Shown here: positions 1 to 8,152 of the stretch, piece after piece
Position numbering within the stretch: the stretch's first letter is position 1
Layout: each line of letters opens with the position of its first letter
NCBI RefSeq assembly: GCF_030817415.1
Contig: NZ_JAUSZI010000002.1
Span: 4,526,001-4,590,000, forward strand
Length of the DNA: 64,000 nucleotides
Reading direction: 5' to 3'
Source of the DNA: Streptomyces umbrinus
GTDB lineage: Bacteria > Actinomycetota > Actinomycetes > Streptomycetales > Streptomycetaceae
Program-made: the position numbers and the translations under genes
Notes under the pieces: generated by a model
What the model saw: the letters and a program-made list of their open reading frames with translations, nothing else
What the model was told of the DNA's origin: nothing
The model's database searches: none

Positions 1-408
1 CGCGTAGTAGGTCAGGTCGCCGGCCTTGGGCGCGGCCGGCTCGGGAGCGCCGGAGGTGGTCAGTCTGCGCGGCAGGTCGGCGATCCGCTCCGTCTGGTGG
101 AAGTCCTCCAGGTCCAGGGTGAGCGGGAGCAGCCCGGCGAAGTCACGGGCGGCCGGGCTGTCGTTCAAGGTGGCGTCGACGGGGCGGCCGTCGAGGGTGA
201 CCCGGATGTCCATGGCGGTGTTCCTGTCGGACGGTGCGGCGTTCCTGCCGGAGGGTGCGGTGGGTGCCTCGGCCGTCGGTGTCTGCTGCCGGGCGGAGGA
301 TGTCGCAGGCGGGGAGGCAGGCGAGGTGTCGGTGCAGGCCGCCACGGTCAGCAGGACAGCGGTGGCCGTGGCGGCGCGGGCGAGGGCACGGAGGGTAGCC
401 GTGTTCAT
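1..408 (-). CDS. Cyclophilin-like-fold lipoprotein (3' end outside window)
   Basis: The reading frame starts at the ATG ending at 408 and runs off the left edge, so only the first 136 codons are visible. The N-terminus is a lipoprotein signal (basic start, hydrophobic run, LTVAAC lipobox), followed by a Thr/Ser/Pro/Ala-rich linker. The visible domain begins near residue 67 (MDIRVTLDGRPVDATL) and continues through LPLTLDLEDF to GDLTYY. This pattern belongs to the cyclophilin-like fold family of small secreted proteins, whose function is not established. It lies 17 bp after the SDR stop and is probably the last visible gene of the alcohol dehydrogenase operon. The family call comes from motif memory only. 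Confidence 0.7.
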   Translation of the reverse strand, partial: MNTATLRALARAATATAVLLTVAACTDTSPASPPATSSARQQTPTAEAPTAPSGRNAAPSDRNTAMDIRVTLDGRPVDATLNDSPAARDFAGLLPLTLDLEDFHQTERIADLPRRLTTSGAPEPAAPKAGDLTYYA

Positions 409-425
409 GGGTGTCGTCCCGGGGG

Positions 426-1091
426 TCAGTCGGGCAGGGGCTCGGAGTAGTGGCGGAAGCCGTCCCGCTGCTGGTGGATGTCGAACAGGCGCTGGGCCAG
501 GACGTCAGGGCTGCTGTGTGCGGAAGTGGGCCGGATGGCTCCGGGGACGATCAGCTGCGCGGCGTGGATGTTCTCCGGGGCGAGGGCGTCGTGCAGCATG
601 CCGACGTACGCGCTCTCCGCGGCGAAGGCGACCGAGGTGCCGGCCACCTTCGGGTTGGGGCGTACGGCGCTGGAGCCGTTGACGAACAGCAGGGTGCCGC
701 GGCCCAGGTTGCGCATGCCGGGCAGGACCGCGTTCACGGCGGTGACGGTGCCCTTGACGGAGAAGGCGAGCGGGGCGTCGAGGTCGTCGGCGCTCGTGTC
801 GAGGACCGGCTTCATAAAGTCGGCGCGCGGCACCGGGCTGTACTGCAGGATCTCGATGGGCCCCAGGGCCACCGCGGCTGCGTGCAGGGCCGTGGTCAGG
901 GACTCGATGTCGAGGACGTCGGCGGTGAAGCCGCGGGCCTGGATGTTGTCACGGGCGAGTTCGGCGGTCAGGCCGTCCAGCTTCTCCGCATCGCGGGAGA
1001 TAAGAGCGACGGTGTGGCCGGCGGCTCCGAAGCGCCGGGCGCTGGCCAGGCCGAGGCCGGGTCCCGCGCCGACGAGGGCGAAGGTCGTCAT
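426..1091 (-). CDS. Atypical short-chain dehydrogenase/reductase (SDR)
   Basis: A 221-residue Rossmann-fold protein. The start MTTFALVGAGPGLGLA places the glycine-rich nucleotide-binding motif at residues 8-14, as in SDRs; the open frame continues upstream but that part lacks coding character. The usual NNAG segment is replaced by a QYSPVPR stretch. The catalytic YxxxK is not recognisable: after FVNGSSAV the matching region reads SVAFAAESAYV. It may therefore be a divergent or non-catalytic family member. It sits between the zinc alcohol dehydrogenase and the cyclophilin-like lipoprotein on the same strand, which suggests one redox operon. Confidence 0.8.
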   Translation of the reverse strand: MTTFALVGAGPGLGLASARRFGAAGHTVALISRDAEKLDGLTAELARDNIQARGFTADVLDIESLTTALHAAAVALGPIEILQYSPVPRADFMKPVLDTSADDLDAPLAFSVKGTVTAVNAVLPGMRNLGRGTLLFVNGSSAVRPNPKVAGTSVAFAAESAYVGMLHDALAPENIHAAQLIVPGAIRPTSAHSSPDVLAQRLFDIHQQRDGFRHYSEPLPD

Positions 1092-1174
1092 GGACAGTCC
1101 TTGGGTGAGCGGGGTGGTTCCCGTCCCGGGGCCGCACCGCTTGGGTGCGGCCCCGGGTGTGGACGCGTGTGCGG

Positions 1175-2191
1175 TCAGGGCTTGAGGAGGGCCTTGATGG
1201 CGCGGCGCTCGTCCATCGCCTTGTAGCCCTCGGCGACCTGGTCCAGGGGCAGGGTGAGGTCGAAGACCTTTCCCGGGTTGATCCGGCCGGAGAGGACCCG
1301 GTCGATCAGATCGGGCAGGTAGCGGCGCACGGGGGCGGGGCCGCCACGCAGGCCGACCTGGGAGAAGAACAGCTCCTGCCCGTCGATCGCCACGTCGTGC
1401 GGGACGCCGACGAAGCCGACGTTGCCGCCGGGCCTGGCGGAGTACAGGGCCTGCCGCATGGATTCCGGGGTGCCGACGCACTCCAGCACGGAGTCGGCGC
1501 CGATGCCGTTCGTCAGCTCCTTCACGCGGACGATGCCTTCTTCGCCGCGCTCGCTGACGATGTCGGTGGCGCCGAATTCGAGGGCGAGCTTCTGCCGGGA
1601 TTCATGTCGGCTCATGGCGATGATCCGCTCCGCGCCGAGCTCCTTGGCGGCGATCACGCCGCACAGGCCGACCGCGCCGTCGCCGACCACGACAGCGGTG
1701 GAGCCGGGCTGCACTTCGGCGGCGAGGGCGGCGTACCAGCCGGTGCCCATCACGTCGGAGACGGCGAGCAGGCCGGGCACCATCTCGCCGTCCGGGTGCT
1801 CGTCCGTGGCGACCAGGGTGCCGTGCGCGTTGGGAATGCGGACGTAGTCGGCCTGACAGGTGCTCATGAACTCGCGGTGCAGGCAGGACGACTGCCAGCC
1901 GTTACGACAGTTCACGCAGGTGTTGTCCGAGGTGGCGAACGAGCCGACCACGAACTGGCCCGGCTTGACGTTGGCGACCTCGCTGCCCACCTCCTCGACG
2001 ATCCCGACGTACTCGTGCCCCATCGGATGGGGTTCGTCGACGGGTTCCGCGCCGCGATACGGCCACAGGTCCGAGCCGCACACACAGGTGGCGACCGTGC
2101 GGATGACGGCGTCGGTCGGATGGAGGATCTTCGGGTCGTCCAAGGTCTCGAAGCGCACGTCGCCGGGGGCGTGAATGACTGCTCCGCGCAT
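1175..2191 (-). CDS. Zinc-dependent alcohol dehydrogenase (MDR family)
   Basis: A 338-residue medium-chain dehydrogenase. The catalytic zinc site is visible as C38-G-S-D41 and G58-H-E60. The structural zinc loop keeps C92, C95 and C103 but has Gly where a further Cys is common. The cofactor-binding motif VVVGDGAVG lies near residue 168. It probably oxidises or reduces an alcohol/aldehyde with NAD(P); the substrate cannot be read from the sequence. The ATG at 2191 is preceded by a GGAAG ribosome-binding site. It is divergent from the XRE regulator at 2363, with palindromes between the two genes, so control by that regulator is likely. Confidence 0.88.
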   Translation of the reverse strand: MRGAVIHAPGDVRFETLDDPKILHPTDAVIRTVATCVCGSDLWPYRGAEPVDEPHPMGHEYVGIVEEVGSEVANVKPGQFVVGSFATSDNTCVNCRNGWQSSCLHREFMSTCQADYVRIPNAHGTLVATDEHPDGEMVPGLLAVSDVMGTGWYAALAAEVQPGSTAVVVGDGAVGLCGVIAAKELGAERIIAMSRHESRQKLALEFGATDIVSERGEEGIVRVKELTNGIGADSVLECVGTPESMRQALYSARPGGNVGFVGVPHDVAIDGQELFFSQVGLRGGPAPVRRYLPDLIDRVLSGRINPGKVFDLTLPLDQVAEGYKAMDERRAIKALLKP

Positions 2192-2248
2192 GGGGGTGCT
2201 TCCTTCGGTGCGAGGGTCGGTGTGCCGCAGCCGGGGTCAGGAACGGCT

Positions 2249-2262
2249 GCTCGATATCGAGC
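2249..2262. promoter_or_regulatory. 14-bp perfect palindrome between ADH and XRE regulator
   Basis: GCTCGATATCGAGC is a perfect palindrome in the 171-bp divergent intergenic region, 58 bp upstream of the alcohol dehydrogenase start. Its position suits an operator, but no consensus is known to me. Confidence 0.4.
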
Positions 2263-2300
2263 CTCACACGCGAGGGCACGCGCGAAAAGCGGAGAAATCC

Positions 2301-2337
2301 ATCCCGGGAGGGAAACATCCTGGGAGTAAATTCTCCC
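2301..2337. promoter_or_regulatory. Candidate operator cluster with repeat GGGAGTAAATTCTCCC
   Basis: ATCC(C/T)GGGAG occurs at 2301 and again at 2317, 16 bp apart. The second copy runs into the inverted repeat GGGAG-TAAATT-CTCCC at 2322-2337. The regulator starts 25 bp downstream. A one-base variant of the 16-mer lies at 7528-7543 in front of the MFS-galactosidase genes, which argues for a shared regulator. Confidence 0.5.
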
Positions 2338-2362
2338 CCCTTCCCCAGGTACGACCGGTGTC

Positions 2363-3244
2363 ATGCTGGGAAGCATGAACGCCAACGTCCCCCTCAATGA
2401 ACTAGGAGAATTCCTCAAGAAGCGCCGCTCGGAGCTGAGCCCGCGCACGGTCGGACTGCCCGATACCGGCCGGCCCCGCCGAGTCGACGGGCTGCGCCGC
2501 GAGGAGGTCGCCCAGCTCGCCAGCATCAGCACCGACTACTACACCCGCCTCGAACAGGGCCGCATGCAGGCATCTGCGCCCGTGCTGGACGTCCTCGCCC
2601 GCGTACTCCACCTGGACGACGACGAGCGCGGCTACCTCTTCCAGCTCGCCGGCAAGACCACCACCCGCACGAGGCGCCGCAGCAGGCAGAAGGTCCAGCC
2701 ACAGCTGCAGCGGGTCCTGGACGACCTCACGGCCACCCCGGCCATCGTGCAGGGCCGGCGCGGGGACATCCTCGCCTGGAACGCCCTCGCAGCCGCCCTG
2801 GTCACCGACTTCTCCCGCATCCCGGAAAAGCACCGCAACTACCCTCGGATCATCTTCACCGACCCGGCCATGCTCACCCTGTACGCCGACTGGGAGACCT
2901 CCGCCCACGTCGCCGTCGCCCAGCTGCGCATGGAAGCCGCGAAGTATCCCGAGGACCCCCGGCTGATCGAGCTGGTCGGTGAACTGTCCATGCGCGACAA
3001 GCAGTTCGCCCGATGGTGGGGCGATCACCACGTCGCCGCCCGCACCGTCGGCACCAAGACTCTCAACCATCCGGTCGTCGGCGAACTCGTCCTGGACTGG
3101 GACACCCTCACCGCCAACACCGACCCCGACCAGCACCTGACCGTCTGGACCGCCGCCCCCGGCTCCCCCACCCACGAACGGCTGCGCATCCTCTCCTCCT
3201 GGGCCGCCGACCAGCACCTGTCCGCGTCGCAAACGCCGGCCTGA
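2363..3244 (+). CDS. XRE-family regulator with MmyB-like ligand-binding domain
   Basis: A 293-residue protein. Residues 10-75 form a helix-turn-helix of the MmyB type, with the signature GLRREEVAQLA followed by YYTRLEQGR. The rest (about 105-280) matches the MmyB-like ligand-binding domain, a PAS-like fold reported to bind small hydrophobic ligands in other members. It ends in the common HPVVGELVLDWDT and LRILSSWA segments. ATG 2363 and ATG 2375 are both possible starts. It is divergent from the alcohol dehydrogenase operon, the usual arrangement for this family next to oxidoreductases, and it probably controls that operon and itself. Confidence 0.88.
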   Translation: MLGSMNANVPLNELGEFLKKRRSELSPRTVGLPDTGRPRRVDGLRREEVAQLASISTDYYTRLEQGRMQASAPVLDVLARVLHLDDDERGYLFQLAGKTTTRTRRRSRQKVQPQLQRVLDDLTATPAIVQGRRGDILAWNALAAALVTDFSRIPEKHRNYPRIIFTDPAMLTLYADWETSAHVAVAQLRMEAAKYPEDPRLIELVGELSMRDKQFARWWGDHHVAARTVGTKTLNHPVVGELVLDWDTLTANTDPDQHLTVWTAAPGSPTHERLRILSSWAADQHLSASQTPA

Positions 3245-3574
3245 CCCCGCGAGCCGCCCCGACGGGAGGGATCGGCACGATCGAGCCCGGCAGCACGTTC
3301 TGGCCGTTCCCGTCCGCGAGCGCAGGAGCCGTCCACGGGCACGTTTCCTGCGAAGCGGCCTGCGTCGCGACGCTGTCGGCGCCATCCGCGCAGCAGGCGC
3401 TCCATGATGCGGACCTGTGGGTGGGCCGCCGTCGCGACGCCGGGGAAGCGTCACGACGGCGGCCCTGGAGGCCCGGCAGCCGGACGGGGGGACCGACTAC
3501 CGGACGGCTTGGCGGGCCCGCTGGGGTGACCAGGCTCCAGGTAACACCTCAGCAGTGACCGGGACTCCGCACGG
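3245..3574. other. 330-bp gap without a gene
   Basis: No frame here shows sustained coding character. The only clear structure is the long hairpin at 3423-3465. Confidence 0.5.
3423..3465. terminator. Hairpin after the XRE regulator
   Basis: Two 18-bp arms (3423-3440 and 3448-3465) pair with a single G-T wobble around a 7-nt loop. It lies between convergent genes, the regulator and the hydrolase remnant, and has no T-run. It probably works as a bidirectional stem terminator. Confidence 0.5.
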
Positions 3575-3796
3575 CTATTTCGCGAGTTGCCGGTCGAAGA
3601 AGGATTCGAGCTTGTCCCACGGGATGAGCCTCACCCGGTCGTAGAGGTCCACGTGGGTGGCCTTGGGAACGATGTAGAGCTCCTTCGGCTCGGCCGCCTT
3701 GGCATATGCGGCCTCGCTGAAGTAGCGCGAATGCGCGTTCTCGCCGGCGACGAGCAGGGCCGGGCGCGGGGAAATCACGTCGGCGCGCTCGTACGC
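3575..3796 (-). pseudogene. Truncated alpha/beta hydrolase (C-terminal fragment)
   Basis: The last 73 codons before the stop at 3575 read like the C-terminal third of an alpha/beta hydrolase of the YcjY type. They include PRPALLVAGENAHSRYFSE (the strand before the acid residue), a late KATHVDLYDR segment carrying the probable catalytic His, and an FFDRQLAK end. Upstream of about 3796 the resemblance stops and the opposite strand carries an IS-transposase tail, so the nucleophile half is missing. The open frame continues but its sequence is Arg/Pro-rich shadow. I infer truncation by insertion or deletion at an IS element. Confidence 0.65.
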
Positions 3797-3925
3797 GACA
3801 CCGTCGAGCGCGCGATCAACAGCCTGAAGTAGTCCCGGGCCGTGGCCACACGCTAGGACAAGCGCGGCTACGTCTTCCTCGGCACCTCGACCGCCGCAGC
3901 CCTGGTCATCTGGCTCCGCACGTGA
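3797..3925 (+). pseudogene. Remnant of IS5-family-like transposase (C-terminus)
   Basis: Read from 3797, the frame gives DTVERAINSLK, stop, SRAVATR, stop, DKRGYVFLGTSTAAALVIWLRT, stop. This is the typical C-terminal end of IS5-group DDE transposases of actinomycetes (VERxINxLK, RAVATRYDKR, then LGTxTxAALxIWLR). Two in-frame stops, at 3830 and 3854, show decay. No terminal repeats or N-terminal part were found. The fragment abuts the truncated hydrolase, marking an old rearrangement point. Confidence 0.65.
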
Positions 3926-3990
3926 TCGCCCGGACAAGTCCTGGTCGTAAGTGCGCAACATTCGATCGTGGAGACCGAGACCAAGCAGCT

Positions 3991-6204
3991 TCAGTCCTTC
4001 GTCAGATGCAGTAGGAGCAGCTGTTCCGGGTGGAGGGCGGGGATCTGTATCCCGACGCGTGCCAGGACGCTGCCGGGGAGGGTGATGCCGACTCTCGTGC
4101 ACCAGGCGGGGGTGCCGCGCTCCATGCCGGGCGCTCGGTCCGCGGGCGGCAGCGGGCGCAGGCGGTAGGTGGTGTTCAGGTCGAGCCCGCGCAGCCGTAC
4201 CGTGCCGGGGAGGGCGGCAAGCGGCGTGGCCACGGCGGTGAGGGCGAAGATGGCTTCGGTGCGGTCCTGGGAGACGACGCCGTGTGCCCACAGGGCCGGG
4301 TCCGGGTGGTCGATGCGTACGACGCGGCCGGTGTGCAGCAGCCCTCGCAGCTGCTTGTGGAGGGCGATCCAGCGGGCCAGTTCGGTGCGTTCGGTCTCAG
4401 TTGCGCGGGTGAGGTCCCATTCGATGCCGAGGTGGCCGAAGAGTGCGGTCCCTGCCCGGAAGGTGAGGTCGTGGGTGCGGCCGGTGGTGTGGGAGCGGGC
4501 GGCGCCGATGTGCGAACCGATCAGTTCGGGCGGCAGGAGCAGTTGGGTCCAGCGGTTGATGGACTGGCGTTCCAGGGCGTCGTTGCAGTCGCTGGCCCAC
4601 ACGCGGTCGGTGCGTTCCAGGATGGCGAGGTCGACGCGTCCACCTCCGCTGGCACAGGACTCGATCTCCAACCCGGGGTGGCGTCGGCGCAGTTCGTCCA
4701 GCAGGGCGTAGACGGCAAGGGTCTGGGCGTGGACGGCGGGCTCGCCGCCCGGTGAGTGGCCGGCGTCGACCAGTTCGCGGTTGTGGTCCCACTTGAGGTA
4801 GGCGATGTCGTACTCGCTGAGCAGGGCGTCGAGCCGCTGCAGGATGTGGGCGTACGCCTCGGGGTGGGTGAGGTCCAGGACCTGCTGGAAGCGCCGGTCG
4901 GCGGGGGTGCGGCCACCGGTGGCCAGGATGCATTCGGGGTGGGCCCGGGCCAGGTCGGAGTCGGGGTTGATCATTTCCGGTTCGACCCAAAGGCCGAACT
5001 CCATGCCAAGACCCCGGACGTGGCTGATGAGGGGGTGCAGTCCGTTCGGCCAGACCTTCTCGTCGACGTACCAGTCGCCAAGCCCTGCCCGGTCGTCGCG
5101 ACGGTGGCGGAACCAGCCGTCGTCCAGGACGAAACGCTCCACGCCGACCTCGGCGCCGCGGTCGGCAAGGTGGGTGAGCCGGTCGAGATCGTGGTCGAAG
5201 TAGACGGCCTCCCAGGTGTTGAGCACCACCGGGCGAGGGCGGTTGGGGTGGCCGGGACGGAAACGGAGGTGGTCGTGGAAGCGGGCGGAAAGGTCGTCGA
5301 GCCCCTGGCCGCTGTGGGAGGCGTACAGCCACGGGCCGGTGTACTCCTCGCCCGGGCCGAGCATCAGCTCGCCCGGCAGCAGCAGTTCGCCGGCAGCGAT
5401 GACCGGACGGCCGGTGGGGAGTCGCTCGGCCAGGACGCGGTGGTTGCCGCTCCAGGCCAGGTGCAGGCCCCATACCTCGCCGGTGCCGAAGCCGAAGCCC
5501 GCGGTTCCGGCCGCCAGGACGAGGGGGGCGTCGTGGCCGGTGCGTCCGCTGCGGGTCTCGCGCAGCCAGGTGCCCTGGGTGAAGGGCCGGCGCTGCGGGG
5601 CGCGTTCGCGGCACCACCGGCCGGTGAGATCGAGCAGTTCGGTGGCAGTGTCGGGGACCGGCAGGGCGAGCAGCAGGCCGTCGAGGGTGTAGTCGCGGCC
5701 CGGGTCGTCGTTGCGTACGGCGGCTCGCATGCGCACGAGGCCGGACGTGGTGAGTCCGGCCTCCAGTACCAGGCTGAGCCTGGCCGCGGCGTCGGTGGCC
5801 CGCACCTTCACGGATTGTGCCGCGGTATCCAGTTCCAGCGAGTCGCGGGTGAACAGGGGTGACCAGTCGCCTCCTTGGCGGTGACCGGTCAGCCCGGGCC
5901 GCCCGGGCCAGCCGGTGCCGTGCTCGGGCAGCAGTGCGGCACGCGGTACGGCGTCGGGGAATCCCGCGATCGGCGGCATGGTGACGGCCTCGGCCAACCG
6001 GTCCAGGTCCTGACGGCTGAGGTCACCGAGGTCGGCGCCCCAGTGCAGAACGGCGGGCAGACCGTTGCCCCGCAGGTCGAGTACCAGGCTCACACCAGCT
6101 GCGCGGAGATGGATGATGCCGTCGGCTGCGGCTTCGGGCGGAGTGGTCACAATGGCCTCTCTCGGCAGTCTCACTACGGGGATCTGCAGGTGCTGCTTCG
6201 TCAC
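3991..6204 (-). CDS. Alpha-galactosidase, GH36 family
   Basis: A 737-residue glycoside hydrolase family 36 enzyme, expected to release terminal alpha-galactose from oligosaccharides such as melibiose or raffinose. An N-terminal beta-sandwich is followed by a TIM barrel with FVLDDGWF, GDWYVDEKVWPNGL and EPEMINPDSDL. The nucleophile is the Asp of YLKWDHNR (about residue 471). The acid/base Asp is in WASDCND (about 538), after ESCASGGGR. There is no signal peptide, so it is probably cytoplasmic. The GTG start at 6204 overlaps the MFS stop (GTGA), giving translational coupling. The length is normal for the family. Confidence 0.93.
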   Translation of the reverse strand: MTKQHLQIPVVRLPREAIVTTPPEAAADGIIHLRAAGVSLVLDLRGNGLPAVLHWGADLGDLSRQDLDRLAEAVTMPPIAGFPDAVPRAALLPEHGTGWPGRPGLTGHRQGGDWSPLFTRDSLELDTAAQSVKVRATDAAARLSLVLEAGLTTSGLVRMRAAVRNDDPGRDYTLDGLLLALPVPDTATELLDLTGRWCRERAPQRRPFTQGTWLRETRSGRTGHDAPLVLAAGTAGFGFGTGEVWGLHLAWSGNHRVLAERLPTGRPVIAAGELLLPGELMLGPGEEYTGPWLYASHSGQGLDDLSARFHDHLRFRPGHPNRPRPVVLNTWEAVYFDHDLDRLTHLADRGAEVGVERFVLDDGWFRHRRDDRAGLGDWYVDEKVWPNGLHPLISHVRGLGMEFGLWVEPEMINPDSDLARAHPECILATGGRTPADRRFQQVLDLTHPEAYAHILQRLDALLSEYDIAYLKWDHNRELVDAGHSPGGEPAVHAQTLAVYALLDELRRRHPGLEIESCASGGGRVDLAILERTDRVWASDCNDALERQSINRWTQLLLPPELIGSHIGAARSHTTGRTHDLTFRAGTALFGHLGIEWDLTRATETERTELARWIALHKQLRGLLHTGRVVRIDHPDPALWAHGVVSQDRTEAIFALTAVATPLAALPGTVRLRGLDLNTTYRLRPLPPADRAPGMERGTPAWCTRVGITLPGSVLARVGIQIPALHPEQLLLLHLTKD

Positions 6205-7556
6205 CCCACCCGGGCTCGACCACGGGGCGAGGGGCCGCCGGCGGCGTGGTGGTGGTCAGATCGGGTGGCGCGCATCAGCGCGAGCGCGGTCAGCGGTACG
6301 AGGGTCAGTGCGGCCGTCGCCGTGCCGACCAGCGGTGGCCCGGCCTGCCCCAGTGGCGAGGCCAGGGCGATGCCTGCCGCCCAGGAGCCGACGGCGATCC
6401 CCACGTTGGACGACGAACTGGCCAGCGCGGAGGCGAGCGTGGGCGCGGAACCGGCGAACCGCATGACCAGCGCGCCGAGCACTGGGGTCGCGGTGAAACC
6501 GGTCACCCCCATCACCGTCACCAGGACAACGGTCGCCACGAGGCTCGTGGAGAAGAACACCAGCAAGAGCAGGACCAGCGTGCTCGCGGTGGCGGCCGTG
6601 ATGAGGGTGGCGAGCGGCCGACGGTCACCCAGGCGCCCGCCGACCGTGGTGCCCAGCAGGGCACCCACCCCGTAGCCGGTCAGGACCAGGGGCACGGCCG
6701 CGGTGGGAATCCCGGCCCGCTCGGTGAGCAGGGGCGAGATGTAGGTGTAGGTCGCCAGGACACCTCCCAGGAGCAACGCGATGGCACTCAGCGCCAGCCA
6801 GACGCGGGCCTGGCGCAACGCGGCCAACTCGGCCCGCACAGAACGCACTTCGCGCTGCTCCTCGTCGGGAATGAACCGGCCGATGACCGCCGCGGCGCCG
6901 GCCGACAAGGTGGCCAGCACCCAGAACGGTGCTCGCCAGTTGGACATCTGCCCCAGCCACGCGCCCAGCGGTACACCGGCGACGTTGGCCACGGTCATGC
7001 CCCCGAGCAGCATGCCCAGAGCCCGGGACGTCGCTGCCGGCCCTGCCGCGGTCGTCGCCACGACCGCGCCGACGCACCAGAAGGCACCTGTAGCCAGCGC
7101 GGTCACCACACGGGCCGCGAGCACAACCGCGAAGGACGGACTGAGGGCGGCGACCGCATGGCCGAGGGCGAAGACGACGAGCGCGAGGACCAGCGTGAAC
7201 CGCCGCGGCAGGCGCAGCGTCGCGATCGCCATCGCCGGAGCGCCGACGATCATGCCTGCCGCGAACGCCGTGATCAGCAGCCCCGCGTGAGACACACTGA
7301 CGCCCAGATCATCCGCGATCTCGGGCAGCAGGCCCGCAATGACGAACTCGGTGGTGCCCATCAGAAACGTCCCGGTTGCCAGCACCAGGACAACGAAAGG
7401 CAGCTTGGCGGATCGGTCGTCGGTCAGGGTGACATGGGGGTGGTGTTCTCTTTCCGGAGCGGGCTGCGACTGGCCGCGGAGAGTGCTGACGCCGCACAGC
7501 CTCGCACCGGATATCCGTTCTGTGAGGGGGAGGAAATTCTCCCTTGCCGGATGCAA
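6201..7556 (-). CDS. MFS transporter, DHA1/sugar-efflux type
   Basis: A 12-helix major facilitator. The first helix carries the family signature GTTEFVIAGLLPEIA, as in the AraJ/Cmx/sugar-efflux group. The stop overlaps the alpha-galactosidase GTG start, so substrate or product export linked to that enzyme is plausible. The start is uncertain. The first in-frame start is TTG at 7556, but the operator-like repeat at 7528-7543 would then be inside the gene. The best-placed ATG (7435, after GGAAAGAGA) is out of frame and reads Met-Ser-Pro-stop. An indel near the start, or a CTG start at 7427 coupled to that mini-ORF, is possible. Confidence 0.85.
   Translation of the reverse strand: MHPARENFLPLTERISGARLCGVSTLRGQSQPAPEREHHPHVTLTDDRSAKLPFVVLVLATGTFLMGTTEFVIAGLLPEIADDLGVSVSHAGLLITAFAAGMIVGAPAMAIATLRLPRRFTLVLALVVFALGHAVAALSPSFAVVLAARVVTALATGAFWCVGAVVATTAAGPAATSRALGMLLGGMTVANVAGVPLGAWLGQMSNWRAPFWVLATLSAGAAAVIGRFIPDEEQREVRSVRAELAALRQARVWLALSAIALLLGGVLATYTYISPLLTERAGIPTAAVPLVLTGYGVGALLGTTVGGRLGDRRPLATLITAATASTLVLLLLVFFSTSLVATVVLVTVMGVTGFTATPVLGALVMRFAGSAPTLASALASSSSNVGIAVGSWAAGIALASPLGQAGPPLVGTATAALTLVPLTALALMRATRSDHHHAAGGPSPRGRARVG
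7528..7543. promoter_or_regulatory. Operator-like repeat GGGAGGAAATTCTCCC
   Basis: This inverted repeat (GGGAG-GAAATT-CTCCC) differs at one base from the sequence at 2322-2337, in front of the XRE regulator and alcohol dehydrogenase. It lies upstream of the transporter core and probably upstream of its true start, so both transcription units may answer to one regulator. Confidence 0.5.
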
Positions 7557-7685
7557 AGAGTCCGCGTATGCGAATTTCTCCGTCCGACAGTTACTGGGGG
7601 AGCGTCAGGGGTGGTGTCCCGCCAGGGGTGTGGCCGGGCAGCTTCGCGGCCTATCGTGGCGGCGATCGGCCCCACACCGGGGCGT

Positions 7686-7850
7686 CAGAGCGCTCGTGCC
7701 GCCCTGACGCCGTACGCCGGCCCGGCCCGTGCGGAGGATCTCTCCGGGCTGGCTCCGACGCTCATCGATGTCGGCGCGGCGCCCACCTTCCGCAACGAGG
7801 ACGACGCGCCTACGCAAGCCGGATGGCCATGCGGGCGGCAGGTAGCCGTC
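7686..7850 (+). pseudogene. Remnant of alpha/beta hydrolase fold-3 esterase
   Basis: The plus-strand frame gives TPYAGPARAEDLSGLAPTL, then IDVGAAPTFRNEDDA. This matches the region of hormone-sensitive-lipase-type esterases that precedes and includes the catalytic Asp (typically YAAPARxxDLSGLPPTxIDVG, then FRDED). After EDDA a frameshift is needed to continue with AYASRMAMRAAGS, which fits the next helix of the family. The N-terminal part with the GxSxG nucleophile and the catalytic His region are absent. Decayed fragment. Confidence 0.5.
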
Positions 7851-8044
7851 GAGGTCGCCGACGTGGTGACGTTCCGTCTCGTCCTCAGGACGCCGAGGGA
7901 CAAGGGGGCCGGGCCGGTGCGCGCATCGTTCACTGCTGGTGCGGCTGCCGCTTCGTTCCGCACGACCAGATCACCCCGCTCACCCCGGTGCTGACCGCCC
8001 ATGAGAGCACTTACGGCGCAGGGCGCTGGTTTTCCGCGCAGCCA

Positions 8045-8091
8045 GGTCTCCGGCCGCTCGACGCCGATCAGACAAAGAGCGGCCGGAGACC
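8045..8091. terminator. 15-bp perfect inverted repeat after quinone reductase
   Basis: The arm GGTCTCCGGCCGCTC (8045-8059) pairs perfectly with 8077-8091 around a 17-nt loop. It lies 62 bp beyond the stop of the flavodoxin-fold gene on the minus strand and probably terminates it. Confidence 0.6.
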
Positions 8092-8152
8092 GGTAGAACC
8101 CATCACCACTGCGTCGCGATCGACGAGAGCGGCCGCTGTGGTGAATGCGCGG

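Larger units (their letters stand above)
7557..8152. other. 596-bp region without an intact gene
   Basis: It contains the esterase remnant at about 7686-7850 and the long inverted repeat at 8045-8091. No complete gene was recognised. Confidence 0.5.

Noticed and set aside
6246..7994. Long plus-strand open frame opposite the MFS gene
   Set aside because: Arg/Gly/His-rich shadow; only its last part (7686 onward) carries a real esterase remnant.
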